DNA of 7,042 nucleotides from assembly GCA_945861915.1 (NCBI GenBank), contig CAMAWK010000121.1, positions 1 through 7,042 on the forward strand. Direction: 5' to 3'. A program made the translations under genes and the position numbers. The notes under the pieces were generated by a model, which saw only the letters and a list, made by a program, of their open reading frames with translations, did no database searches and was not told where the DNA came from. Shown piece by piece: positions 6,560 to 7,042 of the stretch; position 1 is the first letter of the stretch; every line of letters begins with the position of its first letter. This DNA comes from Flavobacterium psychrophilum. Its GTDB lineage: Bacteria; Bacteroidota; Bacteroidia; Flavobacteriales; Flavobacteriaceae.

Positions 6560-7042
6560 TTTACTGTAGGTTTTATTGATTAAATAAAAATCAGCTAAAA
6601 CAATTGCTGCCATCGCCTCAACGATAGGAACAGCTCTTGGAACTACACATGGATCATGGCGTCCTTTTCCTGTCATTTCTGTAATTTCGCCTTTGTTGTT
6701 GAGCGAATCTTGTTTTTGCATAATTGTGGCAACGGGTTTGAATGCTACTCTAAAATAAATATCCATACCGTTACTGATTCCGCCTTGAATACCTCCAGAA
6801 AGATTGGTAATTGTACTTCCGTCAGGGTTGTACAAATCATTATGTTCACTTCCTTTCATCGTTGTCCCATTAAATCCGCTTCCGAATTCAAACCCTTTTA
6901 CTGCGTTAATGGACAACATGGCTTTTCCTAATTCGGCATGTAATTTATCAAAAACAGGCTCTCCTAAACCAATAGGAACGTTTTTTATAACACAACTAAC
7001 AGTTCCCCCGATAGTATCGCCTTGTTTTCTAATATCCCGAAT
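6551..7042 (-). CDS. aroC: Chorismate synthase, C-terminal part (cut by window edge)
   Basis: The frame is open from the right edge to a TAA at 6551-6553 and gives 163 residues, somewhat under half of a typical protein of about 350-370 residues. The enzyme converts 5-enolpyruvylshikimate 3-phosphate to chorismate, the last step of the shikimate pathway, using reduced FMN in the cytoplasm. Recognisable blocks, numbered from the edge, are GDTIGG (8-13), [10 protein letters not shown] (25-34), [17 protein letters not shown] (41-57), GSEHND (64-69), [10 protein letters not shown] (83-92), and the third chorismate synthase signature, [17 protein letters not shown] (128-144), which is complete. A Met at 6917-6919 could be mistaken for a start, but the conserved blocks run on upstream of it, so the true start lies outside the window. 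Nothing suggests damage. The symporter gene follows after 41 nt in the same direction; its link to aromatic synthesis is unclear and may be only positional. Confidence 0.97.
   Translation of the reverse strand: MRDIRKQGDTIGGTVSCVIKNVPIGLGEPVFDKLHAELGKAMLSINAVKGFEFGSGFNGTTMKGSEHNDLYNPDGSTITNLSGGIQGGISNGMDIYFRVAFKPVATIMQKQDSLNNKGEITEMTGKGRHDPCVVPRAVPIVEAMAAIVLADFYLINKTYSKDF

Noticed and set aside
6656..6931. Plus-strand frame of 91 codons
   Set aside because: It is antisense to aroC, where the conserved chorismate synthase blocks establish the true frame.

Overview
The window looks like ordinary chromosome from a member of the Flavobacteriaceae (Bacteroidota), most likely Flavobacterium or a close relative. 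The grounds are strong AT-richness, start codons without Shine-Dalgarno sequences but with A-rich leaders, promoter-like elements of the Bacteroidota form (TAnnTTTG, once with an upstream TTTG), and protein sequences of flavobacterial type. The genus is an inference; no marker RNA is present.

Layout from left to right: a membrane-anchored coiled-coil protein gene on the minus strand, cut by the left edge (1-500). A short AT-rich divergent promoter region follows (501-589). Two plus-strand genes come next: an arginase/formimidoylglutamase-family protein (590-1633) and a RhlE-type DEAD-box RNA helicase (1764-3017). The helicase converges on a minus-strand block with only 4 nt between the two stop codons, and one small hairpin spans both stops. 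The minus-strand block, read right to left, is the 3' part of chorismate synthase aroC (cut by the right edge), a dicarboxylate/amino acid:cation symporter (5250-6509), and a hybrid sensor histidine kinase with an exported TPR sensor region (3022-5232). The symporter and kinase are 17 nt apart and probably share a transcript. aroC is 41 nt upstream of the symporter and may or may not belong to the same unit.

Functionally this is a mix of housekeeping genes (aromatic amino acid biosynthesis, RNA remodelling), nutrient uptake and signalling. The only local partnership that spacing suggests is the symporter with the kinase. There are no mobile elements, CRISPR arrays, tRNA or rRNA genes, and no clear signs of recent gene transfer. 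No stretch longer than 130 nt lacks a gene.

The most unusual feature is in the ureohydrolase-family protein. The two residues that, by homology to arginase, bind only the second metal ion are replaced (His to Arg at 181, Asp to Ser at 272), while the four first-metal ligands and the substrate-binding Glu remain. This suggests a mononuclear, repurposed or decaying enzyme. I found no multi-gene system that I would call new.
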